Shown here piece after piece: positions 32,864-41,626 of a stretch of DNA of 64,000 nt. Under the pieces are notes generated by a model. The model ran no database searches and was not told the origin of the DNA. It worked only from the letters and a program-made list of their open reading frames with translations. The stretch is from Deltaproteobacteria bacterium. Lineage in GTDB: Bacteria; Myxococcota; Kuafuiibacteriia; Kuafuiibacteriales; Kuafuiibacteriaceae. The stretch spans positions 1,458,001 through 1,522,000 of the forward strand of contig JACKEN010000001.1 of NCBI GenBank assembly GCA_020632995.1. Reading direction: 5' to 3'. Within the stretch, counting starts at the first letter, position 1. Each line of letters begins with the position of its first letter. The position numbers and the translations under genes were made by a program.

Positions 32864-35750
32864 GCACCGGCCCCGCCCGGCAGGCCGGGCAACGCGCGCT
32901 CGGCAGGACCAGCGGACCCGGATCCTGCAACGTCTCCTGCGCGGCCCAGACCGCCTTCACGAGCGAGTTCACCCGGACCCGCCCCCCGGTGTCCGGATCC
33001 GCGGGGGGCCGGTTCAGGTCGACCACCACGAAGAGGAGCTCGAGGGGCACCGGCTCCGTCAAGTCGCCTTGCAATGCGGCCCGCGCCGCGGCCCGCTCCT
33101 CCGACGCCCGCGGTCGCAGCACCGAGACCAGGCTCCGCTTGTCCGGGTTCCAGTAGGGCTTGCTCTCCGCCACCAGCCCCAGGTAGCCGGGCTCCGGGCC
33201 GAGGCGCACCACGCCCAGCTCCCCGTCACAGCCGGCGCACCACACCCGAGCGGTCACCGCGGCGGGCAGCGCCAGCGTGGGGGCCGGCTCCGTCGCCTCG
33301 GAGTGCAGGGCCGCCTCGATCTCGGCCTCCAGCTCCGCCTCGAGGGCAGCGCGCCGGGCCAGCTCGCTCGCGTCCGGCGCCGGGAGTTCGGGGCCCGAGG
33401 CCGCGGGCTCGGGAGCCCCGGCGCCGCTCGGCGACGCTGCGGCGGCCTGGACGGAGGACGACTCCGCCGCGTCCCGGCCCAACGAGGCCTGGGCCCCGGC
33501 GCCGGCCAGCGGCGCGACCGCGTCCGCGCGCTGCGCCACCGCGACACTGGTCGGCTCAGCGGTGTCCATCGTCGCGGCGACGTCGACCGCCGCGTCTTGC
33601 GGCTCAACACCAGCCGCGGCGACGTCGACCGCCGCGTCTCGCCGCTCGGCACCGCTTGGCGTCGACGCGGCGACGTCGACCGCCGCGTCCTGCGGGTCGG
33701 CACCGCTCGGCACCGCCCCGGCGACGTCGACCGCCGCGTCCTGAGGCTCAGCACCGCTCGGCACCGCCGCGGCGACGTCGATCGCCGCGTCCTGCGGCTC
33801 GGCAGCGCTCGGTACCGCCCCGGCGACGTCGGCCGCCGCGTCCTGCGGCTCGGCACCGCTCGGCACCGCCCTGGCGACGCCGACCGCCGCGTCCTGCGGC
33901 TCGGCACCGCTCGGTACCGCCCCGGCGACGTCGGCCTCCGCGGCGACCCTCCGGGCCCCGCCCCCAGGATCGGCGGCGTCGGAGACCTCGGCGGGCCGAG
34001 GCTCGGCCGCCCTGGCGTCCGCCCCAGCGCGAACGGCGGTGCCCTCGGCCTCCCGCGGATCGCCTGAACCCTCGGCTGGGACCTCAGCCGCCTCGACCCG
34101 CGTGGCGACAGCGTCGGCCGCCAGCGCCGCGGCCTCGGGCGAGGTGTCGTCGCCCGCCTCCGCAAGCCCCCTTGCATCCGGCAGCGGGATGTCCACCTCG
34201 CCGGGCGCCGACACGCCGGCCGCGGGCGCCACCGCGCCGGGCAGCGGGATGGCGACGTCGCCCGCCACCTCGATATCAGCAAGCTGGCTTGCGTCATCCG
34301 CCCCAGGCAGCGGCTCGTCGAGCTCCTCCGGCGCCTCGATGATCACCCCACCATCCGCCGGACCGTCCGCCGGGAGCTCATCGAGCCCGGGCGGGGGGTC
34401 CACCGGCACGGTGATGCGCGGGAGCGACCCGGTGATCTTCGCCTCGAGGTCGGGCGCGAAGATCTTGTCGAAGTCTCCCTCCACCGCCTCGAGGATCGGC
34501 AGGTCCCCGGAGATGGGGAGCTCGGCGCCCTCCGGCTCCAGGATCTGGATGTTGAGATCATCCGAGGGCGCGCGGACCGCCGGGACGTCGGGCGTGCCCC
34601 CGAGATCGAGCTCCAGGAACTGCGGGGGCTCCGACGGGATCGGGGCCTGGCTGTCCACCTGCGCCGGCCTGCTCGAGGGGCTCCCCTGCCAGCGCCACGA
34701 TTGGCGCGCGTTGCCGTCCTGAGCGGCGCGCCCGAGCACCTCGGGCGCCGGCGTGGTGGGGGCTGGGTGCTGGCTCGAGGGCCGGGCCCGGGCGAGCAGC
34801 GCGGCGGGCGCGGGCATCTCGACCGTGGTGTCACCATCGCGGCCCGGCGCCTGCACCTCCATGGTGATCTCCAGGCGCTTCTTGCCCTCCGGCCGGGCGC
34901 GCGGCCGCAGATCCAGGGTGTCCTGGTTGGCCAGCTCGAAGTCCACCACCATGCGGTAGTCGCTGATGTCGTCCCACGAGAACCGCGCGCTCTCGTCCAG
35001 CGCGGTCTCCTCCACCTCGATGTCGATCGGGATGTCCTGGCTCGGCTCCCGCGGCGTGGGCGGCGGCGTGTCCGCCTTCGGGGGCGGGCGCGGCAGGTGT
35101 CCGGTCCGCACGAAGGTCCAAAGGGGCGGCATCTCCGCCGCGCTGGGGGGCGGGAAGTGCACCTCCATCCCCTTGGGCGGCTCGCGGCACACCCGGGCCA
35201 CCGACCCCGACAGGACGTACTCCTCCTCGGTGTTGGGGTGCACGAGGATCAGGACGATGCCGGTGCCCTCCGGCTTGATCACCGGCGTGGCCATGTAGAG
35301 CGCACCCCGGGCCACGTTGCGCTCCACGAACTCGGCCAGCCGGGCCTGATCCCGGAGCTTGATGAGGAAGGTGGCCTGCTCCGGGTTCTGGCCGGCCAGA
35401 TCGGGGGTCGGCGTATGGGCCCCGGTGAGCCCGTACACGAAGTAGTCCCAGCGGTGCTTCGACGCGGCGGACAGGGCGAAGAACTGGATCCCGACCCCCG
35501 CCCGGCGCGCCCCCGGCGGGGCCACCCGCACCACGAACCCGGTTGCGGTGAGCGGGCCGTCCGGCAGGTGCAGGACCAGCTGCACGAGGAAGCGCTCCTG
35601 CAGGGTGGCCTCCACCTCGAGGAACAGCCCGTGGCGGCTGACGTCGATGGTGGTCCCGACGCAGCGGCGCTGCCCGTCCACCACCTCCACCGGGAGCCGG
35701 CACTCGCGGCGCTCACTCCGGCGCTGCTCGACACTCCCCCCGCGCGCCAT
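32826..35750 (-). CDS. Double-PilZ protein with tandem-repeat linker and C-terminal zinc motif
   Basis: A 974-residue cytoplasmic-looking protein (no signal peptide). An N-terminal PilZ domain (about 7-105) shows the c-di-GMP-binding signature RRSERR…DVSRHG. A second PilZ-like domain (about 115-215) follows. A long acidic Ala/Pro-rich linker contains seven copies of a 17-residue repeat (VAGAVPSGAEPQDAAVD) at about 606-728. The C-terminus has CxxC (VWCAGCDG, about 835) and CxxC (RCPACRAG, about 955), probably one zinc site. The ATG at 35750 was chosen because the PilZ signature follows directly. It may link c-di-GMP to motility or secretion; the target is unknown. Confidence 0.8.
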   Translation of the reverse strand: MARGGSVEQRRSERRECRLPVEVVDGQRRCVGTTIDVSRHGLFLEVEATLQERFLVQLVLHLPDGPLTATGFVVRVAPPGARRAGVGIQFFALSAASKHRWDYFVYGLTGAHTPTPDLAGQNPEQATFLIKLRDQARLAEFVERNVARGALYMATPVIKPEGTGIVLILVHPNTEEEYVLSGSVARVCREPPKGMEVHFPPPSAAEMPPLWTFVRTGHLPRPPPKADTPPPTPREPSQDIPIDIEVEETALDESARFSWDDISDYRMVVDFELANQDTLDLRPRARPEGKKRLEITMEVQAPGRDGDTTVEMPAPAALLARARPSSQHPAPTTPAPEVLGRAAQDGNARQSWRWQGSPSSRPAQVDSQAPIPSEPPQFLELDLGGTPDVPAVRAPSDDLNIQILEPEGAELPISGDLPILEAVEGDFDKIFAPDLEAKITGSLPRITVPVDPPPGLDELPADGPADGGVIIEAPEELDEPLPGADDASQLADIEVAGDVAIPLPGAVAPAAGVSAPGEVDIPLPDARGLAEAGDDTSPEAAALAADAVATRVEAAEVPAEGSGDPREAEGTAVRAGADARAAEPRPAEVSDAADPGGGARRVAAEADVAGAVPSGAEPQDAAVGVARAVPSGAEPQDAAADVAGAVPSAAEPQDAAIDVAAAVPSGAEPQDAAVDVAGAVPSGADPQDAAVDVAASTPSGAERRDAAVDVAAAGVEPQDAAVDVAATMDTAEPTSVAVAQRADAVAPLAGAGAQASLGRDAAESSSVQAAAASPSGAGAPEPAASGPELPAPDASELARRAALEAELEAEIEAALHSEATEPAPTLALPAAVTARVWCAGCDGELGVVRLGPEPGYLGLVAESKPYWNPDKRSLVSVLRPRASEERAAARAALQGDLTEPVPLELLFVVVDLNRPPADPDTGGRVRVNSLVKAVWAAQETLQDPGPLVLPSARCPACRAGPVLIEAQRGETPPR
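33567..33933 (-). repeat. Tandem 51-bp (17-residue) coding repeats
   Basis: Seven degenerate copies in the PilZ-protein linker, unit VAGAVPSGAEPQDAAVD. Differences between copies are mostly single substitutions; the last full copy is shortened. Confidence 0.75.
34162..34175. repeat. GCAA-N6-TTGC element, perfect copy
   Basis: Spacer GCCCCC, in the PilZ gene. The gene strand reads GCA-AGG-GGG-CTT-GC (Ala-Arg-Gly-Leu-Ala), a different codon phase from most copies. Confidence 0.7.
34279..34292. repeat. GCAA-N6-TTGC element, perfect copy with symmetric spacer
   Basis: Spacer GCTGGC, giving the near-continuous palindrome GCAAGCTGGCTTGC. The gene strand reads Ala-Ser-Gln-Leu-Ala. Confidence 0.7.
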
Positions 35751-36100
35751 GATGCGACTTGAAGCCCGCCACGAAGAGATGTGCAATGCAAGCCCCTGCG
35801 TGGGGCATCAAAACAAGCCGACGACGGAAGCCGCCCCACCCGCCCACCTTTGGCCCTTGTCTCCCGCCGGGCCCCGCGCCTCGGCGGGAGGGCGACCCCG
35901 CCCCGGGGCACCCCCGGCCCGCCCTGCGCAACAATCTTGGGGTCCCGGGCCGGCGGAGCCGTCCCGCCCCTCTCCGCCGGGCTTCGCCCGGCTGCGCGCT
36001 TCGCTTGCGGAAAAGCGACGGTCGCCCCGAAGGGGGCCCCGGGTCGTGACCACCACCCCTGTGAAGACGCCCCACCGGGGCCATTTCCCAGGGAGGACCC
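35751..36100. other. Intergenic region between divergent PilZ and Cys-rich lipoprotein genes
   Basis: 350 bases without a convincing gene. From left: a small hairpin GCCCC-TGCGT-GGGGC (35792-35806), a perfect 8-bp stem CTCCCGCC/GGCGGGAG (35861-35868 with 35883-35890), repeat copy C (35936-36010), and a GGGAGGA ribosome-binding site before the next ATG. Promoters for both flanking genes must be here, but none is clear. Confidence 0.6.
35936..36010 (-). repeat. Dispersed ~73-bp two-hairpin repeat, copy C
   Basis: Inverted relative to copies A, B and D. Hairpin arms GCCGGGC and GCCCGGC around GAA on the minus strand. Nearly identical to copy A. Confidence 0.8.
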
Positions 36101-37210
36101 ATGTTCCAAGTTCGTTCACTCTTCGCGCTGTCGCTCGGCGCGGCGCTCATCGTCGGCACCGGCTGTCAGGTGGGCGACGCCAGCGTGGCCGACTCCAACC
36201 TCGCCGCGCAGCGGGGCGATCAGACCAACACCAACCCAGGCCCGGCGGACGAGCCGCGCAGCGGACCGGGCGAGCCAGGACGGCCGGGCGAGCCCGGTCA
36301 GCCAGGCGAGCCGGGCGAGCCCCCGCCGCCCGAGGAGCCGCCCCCCGAGGCGTGCATCGACCTGCAGGTGGCCATCGGCCAGTGCTACCAGGACCTGCAG
36401 CCGGCCTGCTTCCCCCAGGAGGAGGCGGTCAACAACTGCCGTGGCCAGGTCGAGGCGACCTGCGATGCGGCCCGCCTGAGCTTCGAGCAGTGCATGGCCA
36501 CGACCCAGGATCCCGCGGCCTGCTTCCCCCTCGAGGAGGCCTTCTTCGGTTGCATGGACCAGGCCCTCGGCGCCTGCGAGCAGCTCGCGGCCGGCCTGGA
36601 CGCCTGCTACGCGCCCTGCCACCAGCTCGAGGCGCAGCTGGCCCAGGTCTGCCCGCCCCCGCCCTTCGACCCCATCTGCGACGACCTGCGGCAGGCGATC
36701 GGCCAGTGCCACGAGGACCTGCAGCAGGCCTGCCAGCAGCAGATCGACGCGCTGACCGCGTGTCATCAGCAGACCGAGCAGGCCTGCGACAGCGCGCGCC
36801 TCGCCTTCGAGCAGTGCATGGAGAACGGTCAGGACCCGCAGGCCTGCTTCCCCCTGGAGGAGAACTTCCGGGCCTGCCTCGAGCAGAGCTTCGCCGCCTG
36901 TGACCCCCTGGCCGCCGCGGTGGACGCCTGCCTGATGCCCTGCCGGGACCTCGAGCAGCAGTACCGCGACATCTGTGAGCCTCCGCCCCCGCCGCCGCCC
37001 GAGGCCGACATGTGCGGGCACCTCTACGCCGCCCTGGAGCTCTGCTACCAGGAGGGCCGCCCCGACTGCGCCCTCATCGAGCAGGCGGTGGTCGCGCTCT
37101 GCCAGGGTCCCGAGCCCTGCCCCGGCGGCGAGCCGCCCCCGCCTGGCGGCGAGGAGCCCCCCGGTGGCGAGGAGCCCCCGGTCGACCCCAACGATCCCGG
37201 AGGCCCGTGA
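36101..37210 (+). CDS. Cysteine-rich lipoprotein with CX9C/CX7C repeats
   Basis: A 369-residue exported lipoprotein (lipobox VGTGC) containing 30 Cys. After the lipobox comes a collagen-like GEPGRPGEPGQPGEPG stretch, then two homologous blocks of about 100 residues (about 87-185 and 190-290). Their cysteines alternate with spacings of 9 and 7 residues (CIDLQVAIGQC, CYQDLQPAC, CFPQEEAVNNC, CRGQVEATC and so on), ending CxxxC. A partial third block and a Pro/Gly/Glu tail follow. The spacing implies helical hairpins joined by disulfides, like CX9C (CHCH) proteins. No known bacterial family was recognised. It starts an operon with the next four genes, each overlapping by 4 nt. Confidence 0.75.
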   Translation: MFQVRSLFALSLGAALIVGTGCQVGDASVADSNLAAQRGDQTNTNPGPADEPRSGPGEPGRPGEPGQPGEPGEPPPPEEPPPEACIDLQVAIGQCYQDLQPACFPQEEAVNNCRGQVEATCDAARLSFEQCMATTQDPAACFPLEEAFFGCMDQALGACEQLAAGLDACYAPCHQLEAQLAQVCPPPPFDPICDDLRQAIGQCHEDLQQACQQQIDALTACHQQTEQACDSARLAFEQCMENGQDPQACFPLEENFRACLEQSFAACDPLAAAVDACLMPCRDLEQQYRDICEPPPPPPPEADMCGHLYAALELCYQEGRPDCALIEQAVVALCQGPEPCPGGEPPPPGGEEPPGGEEPPVDPNDPGGP

Positions 37211-37989
37211 TCCGGATGTCCCAGGCGCTTCGCGCTAAGATGGTCCCCGTGAAGGCGCAAAGGGCCCTCGCGGGGACCATCCCCGTCCTCGCCCTCGCCG
37301 GCCTCGCGTCGGCGTGCGGCGGGGAAGAGGCCCTCCAGCTCGTGCAAGGTACCTTGTCCATCCAGGCGCTCCAGGTCCGCGCCTTCGCCCCGGACGCCAA
37401 CCCCACCGGCAGCGCCCCGGTGCTCGCCGACGGGCGCTTCGTCCTCGCGCTGCCGGCGGGCCGACACCGCCTGACGGTGGTGGTGGCCGCCAGCGACAGC
37501 CGCCCCCTCGGCCCCCCTGCGGGCCTCGAGATCTGCGCGATCTCCGAGCCCCTCGATCTCGGCGCCGTCCGCACCGCCCCCGAGGCCTGCCCACCCCTCC
37601 CCGAGTGCGAGGACGCCCACGCACGGCTCGAGCGGTGCGTCACCGAGCGACAGCTGCGCTGCGAGGATCTGGCGCGCCAATCCGAGGAGTGCCGCGTGCT
37701 CCGCGAGGAGGCCTGCCGACCCTTCAGCGACGCGCTCGAGGCGTGCATGATCCAGCCGGGGGAGCCCCCCGACTGCCTCGCGGAGCAGGAGGCGCTGGAC
37801 GTCTGCTTCCAGCAGATGGAGTGCACGCCGATCGACGACATGTACTTCGCCGAGTGCGTGCCCCCGCCCTGCCTGCCCGAGCAGGAGGCCCTGGGCCCGG
37901 CGTGCGCGCAGGATCCGGCGTGCCTGGCGGCCGGCGCGATGATCCCGAGCTACTGGCCCCCCACGATCGCCTGCGAGGCCGCGCTATGA
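37207..37989 (+). CDS. Second CX9C/CX7C cysteine-rich lipoprotein
   Basis: A 260-residue lipoprotein (lipobox LASAC). Its N-terminal part (about 30-115) is beta-rich and lacks cysteine clusters. Its C-terminal part repeats the CX9C/CX7C spacing of the preceding protein (CEDAHARLERC, CVTERQLRC, CEDLARQSEEC, CRVLREEAC, CRPFSDALEAC), so the two are related. The GTG at 37207 overlaps the previous stop (GTGA) and has GGAGG just upstream; ATGs at 37216 and 37240 are alternatives. It is coupled to the next gene by ATGA. Confidence 0.65.
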   Translation: MIRMSQALRAKMVPVKAQRALAGTIPVLALAGLASACGGEEALQLVQGTLSIQALQVRAFAPDANPTGSAPVLADGRFVLALPAGRHRLTVVVAASDSRPLGPPAGLEICAISEPLDLGAVRTAPEACPPLPECEDAHARLERCVTERQLRCEDLARQSEECRVLREEACRPFSDALEACMIQPGEPPDCLAEQEALDVCFQQMECTPIDDMYFAECVPPPCLPEQEALGPACAQDPACLAAGAMIPSYWPPTIACEAAL

Positions 37990-39869
37990 CCGCGGCCGCC
38001 CTCCTCCTCGCGCTCCTCGCCACGCCCCCGACCTGCCCGGCGGTGGCGCGGGTGCTCGGCCCCGACGCCGCGCGGGCCCCGGTGGTGGCGGCCCTCTCCG
38101 CGCGCGGGCTGGCGCCCGGGGCGGCCTGCGGCTGGCGGATCTCGGTCCGGAGCACCGCCGAGGGGCTGCTGATCTCCGGTCGTCCCCCCGGCCGCGCCGC
38201 CCGCAGCGCCACCGTGAGCACCCCCGAGCTGGCCGCCGTGCTCGTCGCGTCATGGCTGGGCGCGGAGACGCAGGGCAGCTTGCGGAGCGCGCTCCTCCAC
38301 CCCCGAACGGCACCTGCGGTGTCGACGCGCCTCGGGCGAGCCCGCACCGCGTCGACCAGCGCGTCGCGCCGAGGGGCGCGCGCCAATGCGTCCGGCGCCA
38401 TCACCCGCTCGGGCCGAGGGAGCCCGCCCCGGACCGACCGGGACCCAGCGGGAGCGCCCACCGAGGTCCGCGGTGGGGCTCGTCCTGGCCTGGGGTTGGC
38501 CGAGGCCCGCGCGGATGTGGCGCAAGCTCGAGACGCAACCCAGCCTGCCCGGGCCATCGCCCGACGCGCCGTCGACGCGACCGCCTCGATCCAAGGGCCA
38601 GCGGTCGCCACCCGAGGCCCGGGCGACGGCGCCCTGCCCTTCCCTGCCCGCCCGCTGACTGACGCAATCGAACCTGCGCCGGAGGCCGCCGCCGGCGACG
38701 CAACGAGCGCCCCGACCCGGCGCTTGGACTCAGCTGATGCAGGTCAGCCTGCCGAGACGCCCGCCGCCGTCGCCAGCGCCCGCGGCCAGTCGATCGGGGC
38801 CGACCCCTCCGCCGACGCCGGGCGAGCCTCGACCGCAAGTCCGCCTGCTGGAGCCGGCGCCCCGACCCGAGCGGAGCGCACCGCCGAGCCGGGCCCGGCG
38901 GAGGCGATGGCGCCGCCGCGTGACGCCACGACCGCTCGAGCGGAGCGCGCCGCCGAGCCGGGCCCGGCGGAGGCGACGGCTCCGCCCCGTGACGCCACGA
39001 CCGCTCGAGCGGAGCGCGCCGCCGAGCGAGACCCCGCGGAGCCAGGTACGACGGCGCCCCCCACCCGGGACCCGGCGCGCGCGGCCCGCCTGGGCGCGGA
39101 TGAGACGGCGCCGCCCGCCCCGCCCCTCGCCCTGGCATCGGCCGCGACCGCCGCCCCCACCCCGGTCTCACCGCCGCCCGGCGGGCTCCGGGACGACGCC
39201 GACGTCGAGGATGGAGACCTGCCCCCAGGCGGCCAGCCCCGCGCGGTGGGCGTGGCCCCCGTGGCCCGCGCCTCACGCCCCCGGGTGAAGGCCTTCTTGC
39301 GACCGCAGGCGGCGATGGACGAGCGCGCCGCGCCCTGGTGGGGGGCGGAGGGCGGCGCCGGCTTGGCGTGGAGCTCGCTGGAGCTCCGGCTGATCCTGCG
39401 CGCGCGCACCGCCGCGGCCGCCGCGACCGCGGGCGCGAACGCCAGCGCCACGGATCAGCAGGCGCTCGAGGCCCTGTTCGGGGTGGCGGGGATCCTGCCG
39501 GTGGCCCGCTTCCGGCTGCGCGCGGGGGCCGGCGCCGGCGCGGGTGGGGTCCGGAGCGCCCGCGGCGCGGTGGCCCCCTGCCCCGAGGCCTCGTGCGGGG
39601 TGGACGCGACCCGGATCCAAGATGGCTTCTCGGCCTGGACCGTCCACCCCCGCGTGGGGGCCTGGGCCGAGGTGAGCTTCGCCCTCGGGGCGGGCTTCGA
39701 GGGCGCGCTGACCCTGGACGCGACCCTCGACCCGGTCGTCGGCTCCGCCCTCGTGCCGACCTACGCCGAGGCCCTACCCGAGGCGGCGCAGGCCAGCCTG
39801 GCCCTCGCCGCGCCCGCCCGCTTCTGGGCCGGGATCAGCCTCGGCCTCGCGTGGGAGGGCGGCCTGTGA
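37986..39869 (+). CDS. Exported protein with low-complexity linker and C-terminal barrel-like domain
   Basis: A 627-residue protein. After a short signal peptide (MTAAALLLALLATPP) comes a small domain (about 15-100). A long Ala/Pro/Glu/Arg-rich linker follows, with near-identical 23-residue repeats (AERAAEPGPAEATAPPRDA…, about 297-349). The last 185 residues alternate hydrophobic and glycine-rich strands, as in outer-membrane barrels. The function is not recognised. It lies between the Cys-rich lipoproteins and an ECF sigma factor and is coupled to both, so it is probably part of the same envelope device and under that sigma factor. Confidence 0.55.
   Translation: MTAAALLLALLATPPTCPAVARVLGPDAARAPVVAALSARGLAPGAACGWRISVRSTAEGLLISGRPPGRAARSATVSTPELAAVLVASWLGAETQGSLRSALLHPRTAPAVSTRLGRARTASTSASRRGARANASGAITRSGRGSPPRTDRDPAGAPTEVRGGARPGLGLAEARADVAQARDATQPARAIARRAVDATASIQGPAVATRGPGDGALPFPARPLTDAIEPAPEAAAGDATSAPTRRLDSADAGQPAETPAAVASARGQSIGADPSADAGRASTASPPAGAGAPTRAERTAEPGPAEAMAPPRDATTARAERAAEPGPAEATAPPRDATTARAERAAERDPAEPGTTAPPTRDPARAARLGADETAPPAPPLALASAATAAPTPVSPPPGGLRDDADVEDGDLPPGGQPRAVGVAPVARASRPRVKAFLRPQAAMDERAAPWWGAEGGAGLAWSSLELRLILRARTAAAAATAGANASATDQQALEALFGVAGILPVARFRLRAGAGAGAGGVRSARGAVAPCPEASCGVDATRIQDGFSAWTVHPRVGAWAEVSFALGAGFEGALTLDATLDPVVGSALVPTYAEALPEAAQASLALAAPARFWAGISLGLAWEGGL
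38877..39031 (+). repeat. Tandem 69-bp coding repeat
   Basis: Two nearly perfect copies and part of a third, encoding AERAAEPGPAEATAPPRDA plus four more residues. Very high DNA identity between copies points to a recent duplication. Confidence 0.7.
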
Positions 39870-40459
39870 GCGCCCGGATCATCCCGCTCGCGCCCCCCGC
39901 CCAGGTGGAGGAGCGGATCTCGGACGAGGCCCTGGTGGCGGCCTGCGCGGCCGGAGACGAGTCCGCGCTCCGGATCCTCTACCGCCGCCACGAGGCCGGC
40001 CTCCACCGCTTCCTCACCCGGATGCTGGGCCGCGACGCGGTGGACGTCGACGACCTGGTGCAGCAGACGTTCTTGTGCGCGTGGGAGAACGCGGGGCGGT
40101 TCCGGGCCGAGTCCCGGGTCTCGTCCTGGCTGTTCGGCATCGGCGCCAACCTCGCGCGGGCCCGGCGGCGCACCCACCTGCGGCGGGAGGGCCTCTTCGC
40201 CCTGTTCAGCCGCCAGCCCGAGGTGCCCCGGCTCGCCACCGACGAGCTGTTGGCCCACAAGCAGACCCTGAGCCACCTGATGGACGCCCTGGAGGATCTC
40301 CCCCACGACCTCCGGGTGGCGTTCGTGATGTGTGAGATCGAGGAGATCCCGGGCACCGAGGCCGCGCGCGCCCTCGGCCTGCGGCCCGGGACCCTGTGGC
40401 GTCGCCTGCACGACGCCCGGCGCCGGCTCCGCGCCGCCCTTGAGGAGGAGGCACCATGA
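39866..40459 (+). CDS. ECF-type RNA polymerase sigma factor
   Basis: A 197-residue sigma-70 family protein. Region 2 contains DEALVAACAAGDESALRILYRRH and DVDDLVQQTFLCAWEN, followed by RFRAESRVSSWLFGIGANLARA. Region 4 is LEDLPHDLRVAFVMCEIEEIPGTEAARALGLRPGTLWRRLHDARRRL. The GTG at 39866 overlaps the previous stop. Coupling to an anti-sigma/FecR gene on the 3' side is typical. The regulon is unknown, but the upstream envelope genes are candidates. Confidence 0.93.
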   Translation: MSARIIPLAPPAQVEERISDEALVAACAAGDESALRILYRRHEAGLHRFLTRMLGRDAVDVDDLVQQTFLCAWENAGRFRAESRVSSWLFGIGANLARARRRTHLRREGLFALFSRQPEVPRLATDELLAHKQTLSHLMDALEDLPHDLRVAFVMCEIEEIPGTEAARALGLRPGTLWRRLHDARRRLRAALEEEAP

Positions 40460-41535
40460 CCTGTCCGAGCTTCGAGGCCCTTTCCCTCGCCGCGTCCGAG
40501 GCCGCGCCCGAGGCGGTGCTGGCCCACGTGGCGGAGTGCGTGGCGTGCCGCAAGGTGGTGGACGAGCTCTTGAACCTGCGGCGCCTCGGCCAGGCGCTCC
40601 CGGTCGAGCCGCCCCGCGCGGCGTCGGCCCAGGCCCGGGAGGACGCGCTCATCCGCGAGGCCCGCGCCCGCACCTCCACCCGCACCCGCCGCCGCGGGCT
40701 TTGGACCGGCGCGGCGGTGGGCGCGGTGGCCGCCTCGGTGGCGGCGGTGGTCGTGGTGCAGCTCCTCCCCGACCCACCCGCGCCCTCGATCGAGCCAGCG
40801 GTGGCCGCACACCAGCCTGCTCCGCCTGCCCCGCCCGCCGCCCTCGCGGTGCGCCCCGGCGCCGATGCGCGGTTCGAGCGGCGCGCGGTGCAGCGCGGCC
40901 CCGACGCCCAGGAGGAGGTCGTGGTCCTGGACAGCGGGCGGCTCGAGCTCGACGTGCCGGAGCTCGCCGCCGGCCACACCTTCCGCCTGCAGGGCGGCGA
41001 CGTCGAGGTGGTCGCCGCGCAGGCCAGGTTGACGGCCCAGGCCGAGGGCGGCCGCCTGACCCGGCTGGAGGTGCTGTCCGGGCAGGCCCGGATCGAGCTG
41101 CCCGACGGCGCCAAGGTCTTGAGCGCGGGCGAGGTGTGGCGCGCCCCAACCGGCGCCACCCCCACCCGCCAGGAGCTGGCGTTCGCCGCGGGGTGGAGCG
41201 CGTTGCAGGCAGGCTTGCAAGCCGAGGCGGGCGAGCACTTCGACGACGCGCTGGCCGCGAACCCCGCGGGCCCCCTCGCCGCCGACGCCCTGTACTGGGG
41301 CGCCGCGGCGCGGGCGGACGCCGACCCGGAGGCCGCGAGCCCCCGCTTCCAGCGCCTCGTGGCGGAGCATCCCGCGGACCCGCGGGCGGCGGAGGCCGCG
41401 CTCTGGCTGGCCCGCCAGGCCGAGGCGCGGGGCGCCGCCCCCGAGGCTCGGCGATGGGCAGAGCGAGCCGCTACGGCGGAGGACCCGGAGCTACGGGCGG
41501 CGGCGCGAGACACCCTCGAACGGCTCGCGCCCTGA
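40456..41535 (+). CDS. FecR-like anti-sigma factor with zinc-finger-like N-terminus and TPR
   Basis: A 359-residue inner-membrane protein. The N-terminal HVAECVACRKVVDEL resembles the zinc-binding anti-sigma domain (one His and two Cys). One transmembrane helix (about 77-97) is followed by a periplasmic FecR-like domain (about 130-220; LDSGRLELDVPELAAGHTF, LEVLSGQARIELPDGAKV) and TPR-like helices. It should hold the sigma factor at the membrane until an envelope signal arrives. It overlaps the sigma gene by ATGA. Confidence 0.85.
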   Translation: MTCPSFEALSLAASEAAPEAVLAHVAECVACRKVVDELLNLRRLGQALPVEPPRAASAQAREDALIREARARTSTRTRRRGLWTGAAVGAVAASVAAVVVVQLLPDPPAPSIEPAVAAHQPAPPAPPAALAVRPGADARFERRAVQRGPDAQEEVVVLDSGRLELDVPELAAGHTFRLQGGDVEVVAAQARLTAQAEGGRLTRLEVLSGQARIELPDGAKVLSAGEVWRAPTGATPTRQELAFAAGWSALQAGLQAEAGEHFDDALAANPAGPLAADALYWGAAARADADPEAASPRFQRLVAEHPADPRAAEAALWLARQAEARGAAPEARRWAERAATAEDPELRAAARDTLERLAP

Positions 41536-41550
41536 CGCGTCCCTGCGGGG

Positions 41551-41613
41551 TCCCCGAAGCTGGCCCTTGGGCCTGGCCCCTCCTGCCTGGGCACGCCTGC
41601 CTGAGCCCTGAAG
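41551..41613 (+). repeat. Dispersed ~63-bp repeat R2, copy 1
   Basis: Begins CCCCGAAGCTGGCCCTTGGG and ends GCCTGAGCCCTGAAGCC. Nearly identical to copy 2 at 41973-42033. Confidence 0.7.
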
Positions 41614-41626
41614 CCCGCGGCCAGAG

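Noticed and set aside
37344..37357. GCAAGGTACCTTGT as a KpnI-type cloning scar
   Set aside because: It is inside a natural-looking coding sequence and fits the dispersed element with one mismatch; nothing else looks like vector.
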